Below, in pieces: positions 6,880-14,824 of a DNA stretch of 60,894 bases. Location: the NCBI GenBank assembly GCA_900543305.1, contig UQQZ01000003.1, positions 1 to 60,894 of the forward strand. Direction: 5' to 3'. Below the pieces are notes generated by a model. The model made no database searches. It was not told the DNA's origin and saw nothing but the letters and a program-made list of their open reading frames with translations. Within the stretch, counting starts at the first letter, position 1. The number at the start of each line of letters is the position of its first letter. This stretch comes from an uncultured Oscillospiraceae bacterium (lineage in GTDB: Bacteria > Bacillota > Clostridia > Oscillospirales > Acutalibacteraceae). The position numbers and the translations under genes were made by a program.

Positions 6880-7392
6880 GTGAACTACACCCTAATGCAC
6901 AAGGACAGACCCGTGGTGGAAATAGTCTTGGATGATGGCGGGACGAAAATTCCCCTTGTAGGGGAACTGGCCCATAGGGAGAATTTGCCGGTGGGGGTTC
7001 CCGCCGTCCAGGGCAAGGCCGACCGGGCTGCCCTCAACACATGGTGGTCAGACCGGTTCATTCCTTCCGCCCGCTCTGGGTTAGTGGAGGCCCTCAGCCA
7101 ATTGGGTTTCCCCGACCCACAGAAGGTGATTTCCAGAAACTTGGGTCTGAGCCTGTCCGAACACTACTGGGTAAAACCAGCAGGTGGCAGCCTTTCCTGG
7201 AATGAGGTCAACTTTTTTGAAAACAAATTTTCCCCTGATGTGGGGAACGCTCTGCTGGGGAAACTTAGCAAAACCAGCGGTATCGACCTCCGCTCACCGG
7301 ACTGGACGTGTGACGGCAACCTCCGAAAGCGCTGGACCATTCTGGATGGCAAACGCTGCTTGGTGAAAGCCAGCAGCGGGCTCTTTCAATAA
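6880..7392 (+). pseudogene. Truncated HipA-like protein (N-terminal 170 residues)
   Basis: GTG 6880 with AGGAAGGAG (6862-6870) ahead. The product matches the N-terminal part of a clostridial HipA-like kinase family: TLMHKDRPVVEIVLDD, LPVGVPAVQGKADRAALNTW, GLSLSEHYWVKP, EVNFFENKFSPDVGNALLG and KRWTILDGKRCLVKASSG. Full-length relatives are roughly twice this size and continue from the GKRCLVK lysine loop into the kinase core. Here the frame stops (TAA 7390-7392) right after FQ. Base composition then changes abruptly. It therefore looks like a gene cut off at an insertion or deletion boundary. The catalytic core is missing, so kinase activity is not expected. Confidence 0.72.
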
Positions 7393-7659
7393 CAGCTCGT
7401 CAACGGATAGTAATTGAACCCATAATTCCTCAGCAGCTTAAAATTGCCACAGTCCATACATTTTGTTGTGGGATTATGCTATCCCCCTCCACACTATTTT
7501 TACATTTCAATTTACGCAAGAGCAGTATGCTGTCCTTATAACCAGGAATGCATAACTGTATCAGTCTTCGGCAATTTACTTTTTAAAGCTATTCATAATT
7601 AACCCAGAAGAGCAAATCCAAAAAATGTCGCAATCAGCAATTTTATCTGGACAACAAAT
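7393..7659. other. AT-rich intergenic stretch at a composition boundary
   Basis: No gene or clear structure is seen. GC content falls sharply compared with the DNA to the left. It begins at the truncated HipA-like gene and runs to the promoter of the HD-domain gene. It probably contains the junction of an inserted segment, but I could not find flanking repeats that fix the end. Confidence 0.5.
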
Positions 7660-7688
7660 TTGACATTAGTTATAATATAATGTATAAG
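7660..7688 (+). promoter_or_regulatory. Promoter of the HD-domain gene
   Basis: TTGACA (7660-7665), 17-base spacer, TATAAG (7683-7688). An overlapping TATAAT at 7671-7676 is too close to serve with this -35. The start would fall within about 20 nt of the coding region, so the mRNA leader is very short. Confidence 0.7.
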
Positions 7689-7714
7689 CAAATGTGGAGG
7701 GTGGCTTGATTTTA

Positions 7715-9865
7715 ATGGGTATCACACAACAAAAATTACGGCAAATCACAGATAATATTGCTGGGACAATCTATTTGAGCCAATTTGAATCCCAGATGAT
7801 GTCAACCCCCTTTTTTAATCGTTTACATGATGTGTACCAGAGTTCTACAGTTTATATGACCTTTCCGACCAATCGAACTAAACGATATGAGCACTGTCTT
7901 GGCACCATGGAGAGGGCTGGTGAGATGCTCTTTTCCTCTGTGAAAAATGCAGAACAAAACACCCAAGTAAAGTTGATCGAAGCACTTTCGCGCAGCTTTA
8001 AGACTATTGTTGAAGGCTTTGCGGATCGTATAGCTTTAAACGGTACAATTTGGTGCAATGCGAAGTTTTCTGATTCACTTAATTCTGCCCTCCCAGTCAG
8101 CACATGTACATCTTTCAATAAAGTCAGTAAAATTGTGTTTGAAGGAGTAAAAACAGGTGTAATCAACGATGTTGCACTAGACCGGCAAAGCGTCTGCTTT
8201 TATGGCTTGTACGGTGAAGCTGACACTAATAATCTCTTTTTGCCTTCTTTCCTGTACCAATGCGTTCTTGAGGCTATCCGGTTAGCGGCGCTATTTCATG
8301 ATGTGGGGCATCCTCCATTCAGTCATGTCATAGAATGGACCATGAGGGATCTATACAACAGATGTGTGACGGATGATAAAAGCTTTGTAAAGAAAAAGGC
8401 GGATCGTTTGTCTGCCATGATTAAGCCTTTCCTTAACAAAGAAAACAGACCTACCCTTCTCCTGCCACAGGAAACAAAAGAAGAGAATGATAAGGTTGAA
8501 TTGCATGAAGCTATTGGTTTGAAAATGCTCCAGTATGCTTTTTTGAACGTTCTCACAGAGCTTTTTTGTGAGCTTAACACTGAGAAAGTGGTTAAAATCA
8601 AGACAATTAAAGCTCTGTACTATGTAACCGTGGTTGAATTCACTTATGCAATCCTGCTGGAAAAGACTCCTTTATTCACTGCCCTTCATCGTATAATAGA
8701 TGGTCCTGTAGATGCAGATCGCATGGATTATATTGTCCGTGATACACAGAATGCCGGTGTAGATTGGGGCTTCATACCGTATGAGCGTATTATTTACTCA
8801 GCTAAGCTGGTTATGCCAAAAATGAATACTTTTGCAGTAGCTTTTCCTGAAAAAATGACAGATGATATTGACGACCTATTAATCATGCGCTATAAGGTTT
8901 TCGCCCGTATTAATTATCACCATCGAGCAGTAAAAACAAGTCAACTCCTTCAGAAGGCTGTGAAGTTATTAGCAGAAGATTATCTTCGTTCTCGCGATGA
9001 TGAGCGATCTATCTGCCCAGAAATTCAAGAGTTGTGGGAAGCCTTGGGTTTTGCACTGGGAACTGAGGCCACCGAAAATAAAGTTGCAAAATGGAACGAT
9101 TCATGGTTAATCTCAGTCCTTCATAGTGCTCTTATTTGTCTCAGTGATGAAGGGACTAGAGAAGAGTTGCGGAATGATCGCCCAGGTAGAAGCGAAGAAG
9201 ATATCCAAATTCTTAAGAATTCACTAGAAGAGGTTCTTTTAAACCATAAACATTATTACACCTTGTTAAAGCGTCAGAAAGATGCTGGAAAGGTGATGGA
9301 TGGAGTTTTGAAATATGCGGGGCTAACCAAGCAACGAGTGAATTACCACCTAGAGCATGAATATCTTAAACTTATGAATACAAGCGGTAACGAAAGCCAA
9401 GAAGCAGTTGAGTCACTGTTACGCATCCAGCAACTCCAAAGTTCCATTCAAACAAAGGCAGATTTTGATGGTCTTTACTATTATTTTGGTGTACAAAGTG
9501 AAGATATAATCAAGAAAGTACTAGATGATAATTGTAAAAATGGGAAAATCAAAGACTATATCATATCTCCTAATAGGGCCTGCAAAAGTCTGGGTATCTC
9601 TGTTTCCCCAAAAGACACAATTTATCTCTACTCTTCTAAAGGTTGTCCCTATAGATATGACATTCATAACACTATTCTTCCTATCCTCCAGGACTATCGA
9701 GCCGCCAACCTTTGGATGAATGTTTGTGTCAACCTAAAGAATCCAAGTCAATCCGATGTCATTTTAGAAGAATTAACCGAAGAAATCTGCACTGAGATTG
9801 GTCATGAACTAAAGGAAGAATTCGATCATCTCTTTCCACCGCCCCCTTTCTCTGACCAAGAGTGA
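7715..9865 (+). CDS. Large HD-domain phosphohydrolase (COG1078/SAMHD1-dGTPase-like)
   Basis: About 716 residues. The HD metal site is visible as R..EHCLG (His about 60), LFHDVGHPPFSH (His195-Asp196) and DGPVDADRMDYIVRDT (Asp about 333). That order is typical of dNTP triphosphohydrolases and related HD phosphohydrolases. The remaining 370 residues are helical and contain no domain I recognise. ATG 7715 is preceded by GGAGGGTGG; TTG 7706 is an alternative start. The gene is AT-rich compared with everything before 7,390 and after 12,000, a sign of recent transfer. dNTP-depleting HD enzymes are known in phage defence, so a defence role is plausible but unproven. The substrate cannot be read from sequence. 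Confidence 0.85.
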   Translation: MGITQQKLRQITDNIAGTIYLSQFESQMMSTPFFNRLHDVYQSSTVYMTFPTNRTKRYEHCLGTMERAGEMLFSSVKNAEQNTQVKLIEALSRSFKTIVEGFADRIALNGTIWCNAKFSDSLNSALPVSTCTSFNKVSKIVFEGVKTGVINDVALDRQSVCFYGLYGEADTNNLFLPSFLYQCVLEAIRLAALFHDVGHPPFSHVIEWTMRDLYNRCVTDDKSFVKKKADRLSAMIKPFLNKENRPTLLLPQETKEENDKVELHEAIGLKMLQYAFLNVLTELFCELNTEKVVKIKTIKALYYVTVVEFTYAILLEKTPLFTALHRIIDGPVDADRMDYIVRDTQNAGVDWGFIPYERIIYSAKLVMPKMNTFAVAFPEKMTDDIDDLLIMRYKVFARINYHHRAVKTSQLLQKAVKLLAEDYLRSRDDERSICPEIQELWEALGFALGTEATENKVAKWNDSWLISVLHSALICLSDEGTREELRNDRPGRSEEDIQILKNSLEEVLLNHKHYYTLLKRQKDAGKVMDGVLKYAGLTKQRVNYHLEHEYLKLMNTSGNESQEAVESLLRIQQLQSSIQTKADFDGLYYYFGVQSEDIIKKVLDDNCKNGKIKDYIISPNRACKSLGISVSPKDTIYLYSSKGCPYRYDIHNTILPILQDYRAANLWMNVCVNLKNPSQSDVILEELTEEICTEIGHELKEEFDHLFPPPPFSDQE

Positions 9866-9934
9866 TAAACGGGCAATTTGTAAAGGTCAGCACTATAGGG
9901 ACTTGTTATACATCAGATAAATCGCAAAATGCCC

Positions 9935-9964
9935 TTGACTTTTGCCACAGCAAGGGCGTATAAT
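9935..9964 (+). promoter_or_regulatory. Promoter of the small gene at 10039
   Basis: TTGACT (9935-9940), 18-base spacer, TATAAT (9959-9964). A leader of about 65 nt precedes the ATG at 10039. The small gene thus has its own strong promoter, separate from the HD-protein gene. Confidence 0.7.
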
Positions 9965-10038
9965 ATGTTCGTATTTCTTATTTTGGTTCCGCCATAGACT
10001 GCTTGGTTCATGTGAACCTAGAAAGAGGTGCATGATGA

Positions 10039-10341
10039 ATGTGTAAGGTGAAAACTGGAGAGGCAGTCGTAAGACATGCTGATATGCAGAATCTAGTCAC
10101 TAGTGTGATACTTCGTCAAAAAAAGTTGTTTACCATACCTAAATTAGAGCAACAGGTATTTGAAAAGTTGAAAGGGTCTTCTTTTGGTAAAGGAGAGTCC
10201 TATGAAGATGCTGTACGAAAAGCTTGTCGACAGACAATCTCCTACATGGAGGTTTCTGGTAGCCTGTATAGTGAGAACGGTAAAGAATATTGCCTAGCAA
10301 TAGCCTTTCCTCCATATAGTGGTAATAGGGCTAGGGGCTAG
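10039..10341 (+). CDS. Small protein of unknown function next to the HD phosphohydrolase
   Basis: 100 residues, ATG 10039 with AAAGAGGTG 8 nt upstream. The product is basic and mixed alpha/beta, with segments VTSVILRQKKLFTIPKLEQQ and YEDAVRKACRQTISYMEVSG and then LYSENGKEYCLAIAFPP. Several helices followed by a strand hairpin suggest a winged-helix-like fold, but I recognise no family. It shares the AT-rich composition of the HD gene and lies 173 bp downstream on the same strand, so the two probably moved together. Regulator or partner of the HD protein is only a guess. Confidence 0.6.
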   Translation: MCKVKTGEAVVRHADMQNLVTSVILRQKKLFTIPKLEQQVFEKLKGSSFGKGESYEDAVRKACRQTISYMEVSGSLYSENGKEYCLAIAFPPYSGNRARG

Positions 10342-10353
10342 AGCGTAAAAGAG

Positions 10354-10408
10354 ATCCCAGCCAATTCGAGTAGACTTTATCTTGTGGATTGGTTGGGATT
10401 TTGCGTTT
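10354..10408 (+). terminator. Long-stem terminator after the small gene
   Basis: ATCCCAGCCAAT pairs with ATTGGTTGGGAT (12 bp, one G-U) across a 22-nt loop, followed by TTTTGCGTTTTC. It marks the 3' end of the HD-island transcripts. Confidence 0.75.
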
Positions 10409-10502
10409 TCATAAGTTTTATTGCATCATTAACTGGTTTATATAGTGATGACACGAAGTTTATCCAGTACGCCCGCCTTCTTCATCTCTGAAAAAGAAGA
10501 TC

Positions 10503-10551
10503 AAACTCAATTATAGGTGGAAGCTCCAGACACAAGGATATAATTGAGTTT
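10503..10551. repeat. 13-bp perfect inverted repeat in non-coding DNA
   Basis: AAACTCAATTATA (10503-10515) and TATAATTGAGTTT (10539-10551) are exact complements around a 23-nt loop. The loop and the sequence after it hold a second, partly competing pairing (CCAGACAC with GTGTCTCTGG). There is no gene near it and no clean U-tract. A small RNA or attenuator-like element is possible. Confidence 0.6.
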
Positions 10552-10860
10552 CTAGGTTTCTTTCTTTGGTGTCTCTGGGGAAAGGACTTCGAAGGCCAAG
10601 TAAGACACTACTCCGGGTTGATTCAGACTTTAGAACTGGACTGGTAAGTAACGTGCCATCTTCTACAGTTCTGTAAAAAAGGCTAGACCTGCTGGCGTGA
10701 ACCTTTTCTACCCCATGGTTTGTCTATCTGGGGATGTAAACGGTTTTTTGCAGGAACTTGTCGGGAAGCTTGGCTAGCAATTCTGATGTGTGATATCGCC
10801 ATGATATATCTGTCTTGTGGATTTTCGATCCACTCGGCCTTAGTCACTTTGAAAATGAGT

Positions 10861-11150
10861 GTGGGTTCATTTTTGTTCAGTGGTAATTTTCCTTTTGGGG
10901 AATTCTATGAAAATCGCATAAAACCTGGATTCTTTGCTCCTCTTTTTGGAGAGGGGTTCATTTTCGTTCAGTAAAGCCACCAGTGTGACGCTGGACCCAA
11001 GATGCGCACCTCACTTTTGTGGGGTGCGGTTCTTTTTTGCCCACTGTTTTGACGTGGGTTTATTTTTGGTCATCTCAGCTACCATCGTGACGCTGGACCA
11101 AGGATGCATCCTTCGCTGTTAGCGGGTGCGTTCGCTGAGAGCTTTCCCAT
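10861..11150. repeat. Degenerate direct-repeat array, units of about 92-101 bp
   Basis: Three related units begin near 10861, 10953 and 11054 with GTGGGTTCATTTTTGTTCAG, GGGGTTCATTTTCGTTCAG and GTGGGTTTATTTTTGGTCA. The last two also share GTGACGCTGGACC (10985 and 11087, 102 bp apart), then AAGATGC/AAGGATGC and a hairpin-forming GGGTGCG. No open reading frame with a ribosome-binding site covers them. The rest of 10409-11181 holds no supported gene. Confidence 0.55.
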
Positions 11151-11965
11151 AGAAACTTTTTTCGCGATTGTGCTCTTTTCATCAAGTATTGAACGGATCA
11201 AAAAGATTATAAGAAGCGGCATTCAATTCCTCATAAGGATACGCATAGGATAAGAGAACGTTTACTACCCATTTTGCGGTCAAGTACTGGCTTGTTTCAG
11301 AGGCGTCTGTAAGCGGCAGAGCCTGGAACCAATCCCACCACTGCTGTGAATCCGGCGCTTTCAAATCCACCACAGCCTGAAACGCCGGATCTTCTACTGC
11401 TTTTTGCACATAGTACGCTTTATAATCTTCGGTTTTTGTTTGGCCGGCGGTATATCCCTGGGGGATTGCGACCAGCCACTTCGCGATAAAGAACTTTCCT
11501 CCGCCGATTTCGTCAATTAAAGGCTGTTCCTCATACCAAGCCAGCCAAGCCTCGGGATCGTCAACCCTTTGCTTTATTGTTTCCTCTAAATCTTGTCGAG
11601 ACAGGTCCACATACCGCTGCATCCATTCCTTCGAGGGGGTTTCCGGTATGTTGGCCGTCATCTCCTCCAGAGTGGGAGGCCGGGTAAACCAGAGCACCGT
11701 TCCCACGGCACAGGCAGCAAGGACAATCACCGCGGCGCACAGGACCGCCCATCTTTTTGAGGACTTAGTCAGCTTCTTTTCCGTTTTTTCCATCTGTGTC
11801 ACTCCTTTTCCGTGGGAATATCGCAAACAGGGCAGATGGCCGACCCATGGGACTCACTGCTGTCTATATTATAGCACTTCTTGTGGATATACAAATTATA
11901 ATTTTTTAACATATTCCGAGATTTCTTGTTAAAATTATATATAGTAGTGCGGTTCTTTTTTGCCC
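11024..11965. repeat. 19-bp exact direct repeat bracketing a minus-strand gene
   Basis: GTGCGGTTCTTTTTTGCCC occurs at 11024-11042 and again at 11947-11965. The first copy is part of a terminator-like hairpin (GCACCTCAC/GTGGGGTGC). The interval contains the membrane-anchored protein at 11182-11793. It could be a dispersed terminator-type repeat or the footprint of an insertion or recombination event. Confidence 0.6.
11182..11793 (-). CDS. Membrane-anchored extracytoplasmic protein, unknown function
   Basis: About 203 residues, ATG 11793 behind AAAGGAGTG (an in-frame ATG 11 codons upstream has no ribosome-binding site). A lysine-rich N-terminus is followed by one membrane helix (WAVLCAAVIVLAACAVGTVL, about residues 16-36). 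The outer domain is rich in Trp and acidic residues and has two related segments: DDPEAWLAWYEEQPLID...FIAKWLVAI and PDSQQWWDWFQALPLTD...LTAKWVVNV. These look like an internal duplication. It is probably a type II membrane or lipid-free anchored protein on the outer face. No family recognised. It lies between the accessory island and the GH172 gene. Confidence 0.7.
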   Translation of the reverse strand: MEKTEKKLTKSSKRWAVLCAAVIVLAACAVGTVLWFTRPPTLEEMTANIPETPSKEWMQRYVDLSRQDLEETIKQRVDDPEAWLAWYEEQPLIDEIGGGKFFIAKWLVAIPQGYTAGQTKTEDYKAYYVQKAVEDPAFQAVVDLKAPDSQQWWDWFQALPLTDASETSQYLTAKWVVNVLLSYAYPYEELNAASYNLFDPFNT

Positions 11966-11993
11966 GGGTTTTCTGGGGGTTGGGAAAATCAAC

Positions 11994-12026
11994 GAAAAAG
12001 GGGGAGTGCCCTCAAAGGACACTCCC
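11994..12026 (-). terminator. Terminator of the GH172 gene
   Basis: On the minus strand GGGAGTGTCC-TTTGAG-GGCACTCCC is followed by CCTTTTTCG, 40 bases after the stop codon. Confidence 0.85.
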
Positions 12027-12066
12027 TGATCGTCGTTATTTTTTGCCTTTTTTCGGTTGGCCTTCC

Positions 12067-13149
12067 TCAAATGATCTCCAGATAATCCCGGTCGGGAAGG
12101 GTGGGGAAGGGATGAGTGGGCAGGGTCTGATACCAGAAGGCCACGGAGGCGATGTCATCTTGCAGGGGCAGATATCTGCCTCCTTCCCGCCATCCCAGGG
12201 CCTGGATGGTTACCTTCAGGTCCGAATGGAATCGAATGGGATCCGCAATGTGGAACCGGTACATTCCGAACCGTTTTTGGCTCTTGTAGAGCTCATCCCG
12301 ATGGACCTCATAGAATCCCCCGTAAGGAGTGGTGAATTCCAGATACCCTTGGTGGTGATAGGGATCTTCGAAGTCATAGGAGCCGCAGAAATAATCCTCC
12401 GTGCCTGTGCCGCAAATGGTGGGGTAGTCCTGATCTCCATCCAAGTAGAATTTGATTTCTCCTTCTCCCCACCAGCCGTTGTTGTTGACGCCCCAGGCCA
12501 GATAGGTGCCCACATAATGGCCCTTCCCCTGGACGCCATCCAAAATGGGATAGACCTCCTTATAAGGCAGGGGATTGATCCGCCGGAACTGTGCGTGGAA
12601 ATAGGCGGCGTCTTCCGGTACCACGCCCAAAGTGTAGTCGATCTGGTAGTAGATTACCACATCTTCTTCGGCCCGGTTTTCCAAAGTGATCCGGCATTTT
12701 TTCCGGAAGGGCATGGTCCAATAGCAGTTCAAACCGCTGCCTGGGTTGACGCATATTGCCAAAGTGGAAATCTGGAAAAAGTCCTGCCAGCCGCTGCAAA
12801 AGAAATCTCCCACCGGGCATTCTACAGAGGGAATTTCCTGGTCGTCCCAGTAAAACCGGAGAATGGTGTTCCTCCATTTTCCCACAGGAGTCATCCAGAT
12901 GTGCTGGATGGCGCCGGGGCCCTCGATGTTGGCAATTTCAAAGGTGCTGTGAGGAGCAATATGGATATAGGGATTCACCTTCCATCCTTTGCCCAAATCC
13001 CGAGCCGCTGCTTTGGCAGAGCCATGTTCCAATTCACACATGGCCCCTTTTCCTTTTTCTCCTGTAAAATTTTCCGGGCTGATGGAACGAGTCACTGCGT
13101 TGGAAAGCAGGTGCAGGTTCCCCATGTTGTTGGACAATCCGTCATACAT
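12067..13149 (-). CDS. DUF2961 / GH172-family glycoside hydrolase
   Basis: About 360 residues, cytoplasmic (no signal peptide). The sequence matches DUF2961, now glycoside hydrolase family 172, whose studied members act on fructofuranosyl or arabinofuranosyl linkages. Typical features are the N-terminal EHGSAKAAARDLGKGWKVNP, IEGPGAIQHIWMTPVGKWRN, WWGEGEIKFYLDGDQDYPTI and GTGTEDYFCGSYDFEDPYHH. The last two carry the acidic residues expected in the active site. ATG 13149 has GGAG 8 nt upstream; longer in-frame starts lack one. It is divergent from the aldo/keto reductase at 13597 and may share regulation. The exact sugar cannot be inferred. Confidence 0.88.
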   Translation of the reverse strand: MYDGLSNNMGNLHLLSNAVTRSISPENFTGEKGKGAMCELEHGSAKAAARDLGKGWKVNPYIHIAPHSTFEIANIEGPGAIQHIWMTPVGKWRNTILRFYWDDQEIPSVECPVGDFFCSGWQDFFQISTLAICVNPGSGLNCYWTMPFRKKCRITLENRAEEDVVIYYQIDYTLGVVPEDAAYFHAQFRRINPLPYKEVYPILDGVQGKGHYVGTYLAWGVNNNGWWGEGEIKFYLDGDQDYPTICGTGTEDYFCGSYDFEDPYHHQGYLEFTTPYGGFYEVHRDELYKSQKRFGMYRFHIADPIRFHSDLKVTIQALGWREGGRYLPLQDDIASVAFWYQTLPTHPFPTLPDRDYLEII

Positions 13150-13283
13150 GATACAATCTCCATCCCTTTCTCCGAGTCTCCAAGACATCGGTGCTTTGTG
13201 GTAGAATGTAGCGCGAAAGGGCGAGCTTGTCAATATGTTTCCCCAAAAAATACACTTTTTCCTGGGCGGTCCCGGGAATAAAA

Positions 13284-13317
13284 CAGCGTGTTCTTCCCAT
13301 CGTCGGAGAACACGCTG
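13284..13317. repeat. Inverted repeat in the divergent intergenic region (1)
   Basis: CAGCGTGTTCT (13284-13294) and AGAACACGCTG (13307-13317) are exact complements with a 12-nt loop. On the minus strand a TTTTATT follows, so it can act as a terminator or attenuator in the GH172 leader. The interval 13150-13596 otherwise holds no gene. Confidence 0.6.
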
Positions 13318-13386
13318 CTGCCTTTTATAGCCGGTGTTTGCTTCGGAGAAGGATTTAGCGGGATGGGGGCACAAAGCTTGCCCTTG

Positions 13387-13426
13387 TCCCAGCCCAGGTC
13401 AGCAAAGCCGTGATCCTGGGCTGGGA
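13387..13426. repeat. Inverted repeat in the divergent intergenic region (2)
   Basis: TCCCAGCCCAGG (13387-13398) and CCTGGGCTGGGA (13415-13426) are perfect 12-bp complements with a 16-nt spacer and no U-tract on either side. It lies between divergent GH172 and aldo/keto reductase genes. An operator or a leader stem is possible. Confidence 0.55.
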
Positions 13427-13501
13427 TGTTCTTGCAGGACTGGGTGTCGATTCCGGGCCCTCCCCGTTTGGAAAAAGGGAAAAGTCCAAGAACTTTTTCT
13501 C

Positions 13502-13532
13502 TTGACTTGGAGATACGTTTAACCTTTATAAT
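13502..13532 (+). promoter_or_regulatory. Possible promoter of the aldo/keto reductase
   Basis: TTGACT (13502-13507) and TATAAT (13527-13532) with a 19-base spacer, longer than optimal. The -10 is perfect and lies about 65 nt before the start codon. Confidence 0.5.
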
Positions 13533-13596
13533 GGGGCCAAAGGGATTTTCCGGAGAACCGCCGGAAAACCGGATGATGGACAGGGGGAAGAAGACC

Positions 13597-14751
13597 ATGA
13601 AGTATCGCCAGCTGGGGAAAACGGGATTACGGGTCAGCGAAATTGGCCTAGGCAGCGAGGCCTTTGTAAACCAGGGAGAAGCGTTTGCCCTGGAGCTTAT
13701 TGATACAGCGATAGAGCTGGGCATCAATTACTTTGACTGTTACAATTCCGAACCCTATGTCCGGTCCTATCTGGGAAAGGGCATGGAGGGACGCCGGGAG
13801 AAATTTATTGTGCAGGGGCAAATTGGATCGGCGTGGATCGATGGACAATATCAGCGCACCCGAAACATGGACCTGGTCAAGGAGGCCTGGGAAGATCTAC
13901 TGACCCGGTTCCGCACCGATTACATCGACGTGGGCATGATCCATTATGTGGACGAGCAAAAGGATTTCGACGCCATTTTTCAGGGGTCGTTTCTCACCTT
14001 TGTGTTGGACCTGAAGCGGGAGGGAAAGGTCAAACACATCGGTTTGGGGACCCACAATCCCAAAATTGCCCTGCAAGCGGTAAAGACAGGATTGGTGGAA
14101 GTGGTGATGCTCAGCATCAATCCCGCCTATGATATTTTGCCCTCCAACGAGGACATCAACGTGATGTTTGAGAAATCCACCTACGAAAGCCAAAGTGTCC
14201 TTGCCCGGATCGATCCCGAACGGGAAGCCCTGTACCGTCTTTGTGAAGAAAAAGGGGTGGCCCTTACGGTGATGAAGCCTTTTGCCGGAGGAGCCTTGTT
14301 GGATGAGGGAGAGTCCCCCTTTGGGGTGGCTATGACCGTGCCCCAGTGCCTTCATTATTGCCTGACCCGGCCGGCAGTGGCTTCGGTGTTGGCGGGGGCC
14401 AGAAACGTAAAGGAATTGAAAGAGGCGGCAGCCTATTGTGAATTGCCGGAAGAGGAAAAAGAGTATGCCACCCTTCTGAGCAGCGCTCCTGCCCACCGGT
14501 TCCAGGACCGATGCATGTATTGCGGCCATTGCGCTCCCTGCACTGTGGGAATCGACATTGCCACGGTGAACAAATTCACCGATCTCTGTGAGGCACAGGG
14601 GTTCGTGCCGGATACGGTGCGGGATCATTACCGTGTCCTGGGGGCAAAAGCGGGAGACTGTGTGGGCTGTGGCGCATGCGAGACGCGTTGTCCCTTTGGA
14701 GTGAAAATCGTGGAACACATGGCAAAAGCCAAAACATGGTTTGGTCAGTGA
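13597..14751 (+). CDS. Aldo/keto reductase with C-terminal 4Fe-4S domain
   Basis: About 384 residues. The N-terminal TIM barrel of the aldo/keto reductase family is seen in YRQLGKTGLRVSEIGLGSEA, NYFDCYNSE (catalytic Asp; the usual Tyr position is uncertain), YIDVGMIHYVD and VKHIGLGTHNPK. The C-terminus, from about residue 300, carries cysteine clusters CMYCGHCAPC and CVGCGACETRCP, which resemble ferredoxin-type 4Fe-4S ligands. This fused type is common in anaerobes, where it may take electrons from ferredoxin. The start is ATG 13597 behind AGGGGG. It is convergent with the GH3 gene and shares its terminator. Confidence 0.9.
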   Translation: MKYRQLGKTGLRVSEIGLGSEAFVNQGEAFALELIDTAIELGINYFDCYNSEPYVRSYLGKGMEGRREKFIVQGQIGSAWIDGQYQRTRNMDLVKEAWEDLLTRFRTDYIDVGMIHYVDEQKDFDAIFQGSFLTFVLDLKREGKVKHIGLGTHNPKIALQAVKTGLVEVVMLSINPAYDILPSNEDINVMFEKSTYESQSVLARIDPEREALYRLCEEKGVALTVMKPFAGGALLDEGESPFGVAMTVPQCLHYCLTRPAVASVLAGARNVKELKEAAAYCELPEEEKEYATLLSSAPAHRFQDRCMYCGHCAPCTVGIDIATVNKFTDLCEAQGFVPDTVRDHYRVLGAKAGDCVGCGACETRCPFGVKIVEHMAKAKTWFGQ

Positions 14752-14777
14752 CGGAAGGTTTTCCTTCCCAGACTGCC

Positions 14778-14813
14778 AATGAAAAAACCAGCCCGCAGGC
14801 TGGTTTTTTCATT
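14778..14813. terminator. Bidirectional terminator
   Basis: A 16-bp perfect stem, AATGAAAAAACCAGCC with GGCTGGTTTTTTCATT, around a 4-nt loop. It serves the convergent aldo/keto reductase and GH3 genes. Confidence 0.92.
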
Positions 14814-14824
14814 GTTTCCCTCTT

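Noticed and set aside
10720..11122. Two small frames (84 and 62 codons) in the non-coding repeat zone
   Set aside because: They run through the degenerate repeats, lack ribosome-binding sites and have biased Phe/Leu/Ser composition.
11926..13281. 451-codon open frame opposite the GH172 gene
   Set aside because: Mirror of a well-supported glycoside hydrolase; no ribosome-binding site.
13387..13426. The 12-bp inverted repeat as a terminator
   Set aside because: There is no U-tract on either side, so it is kept only as a possible regulatory repeat.
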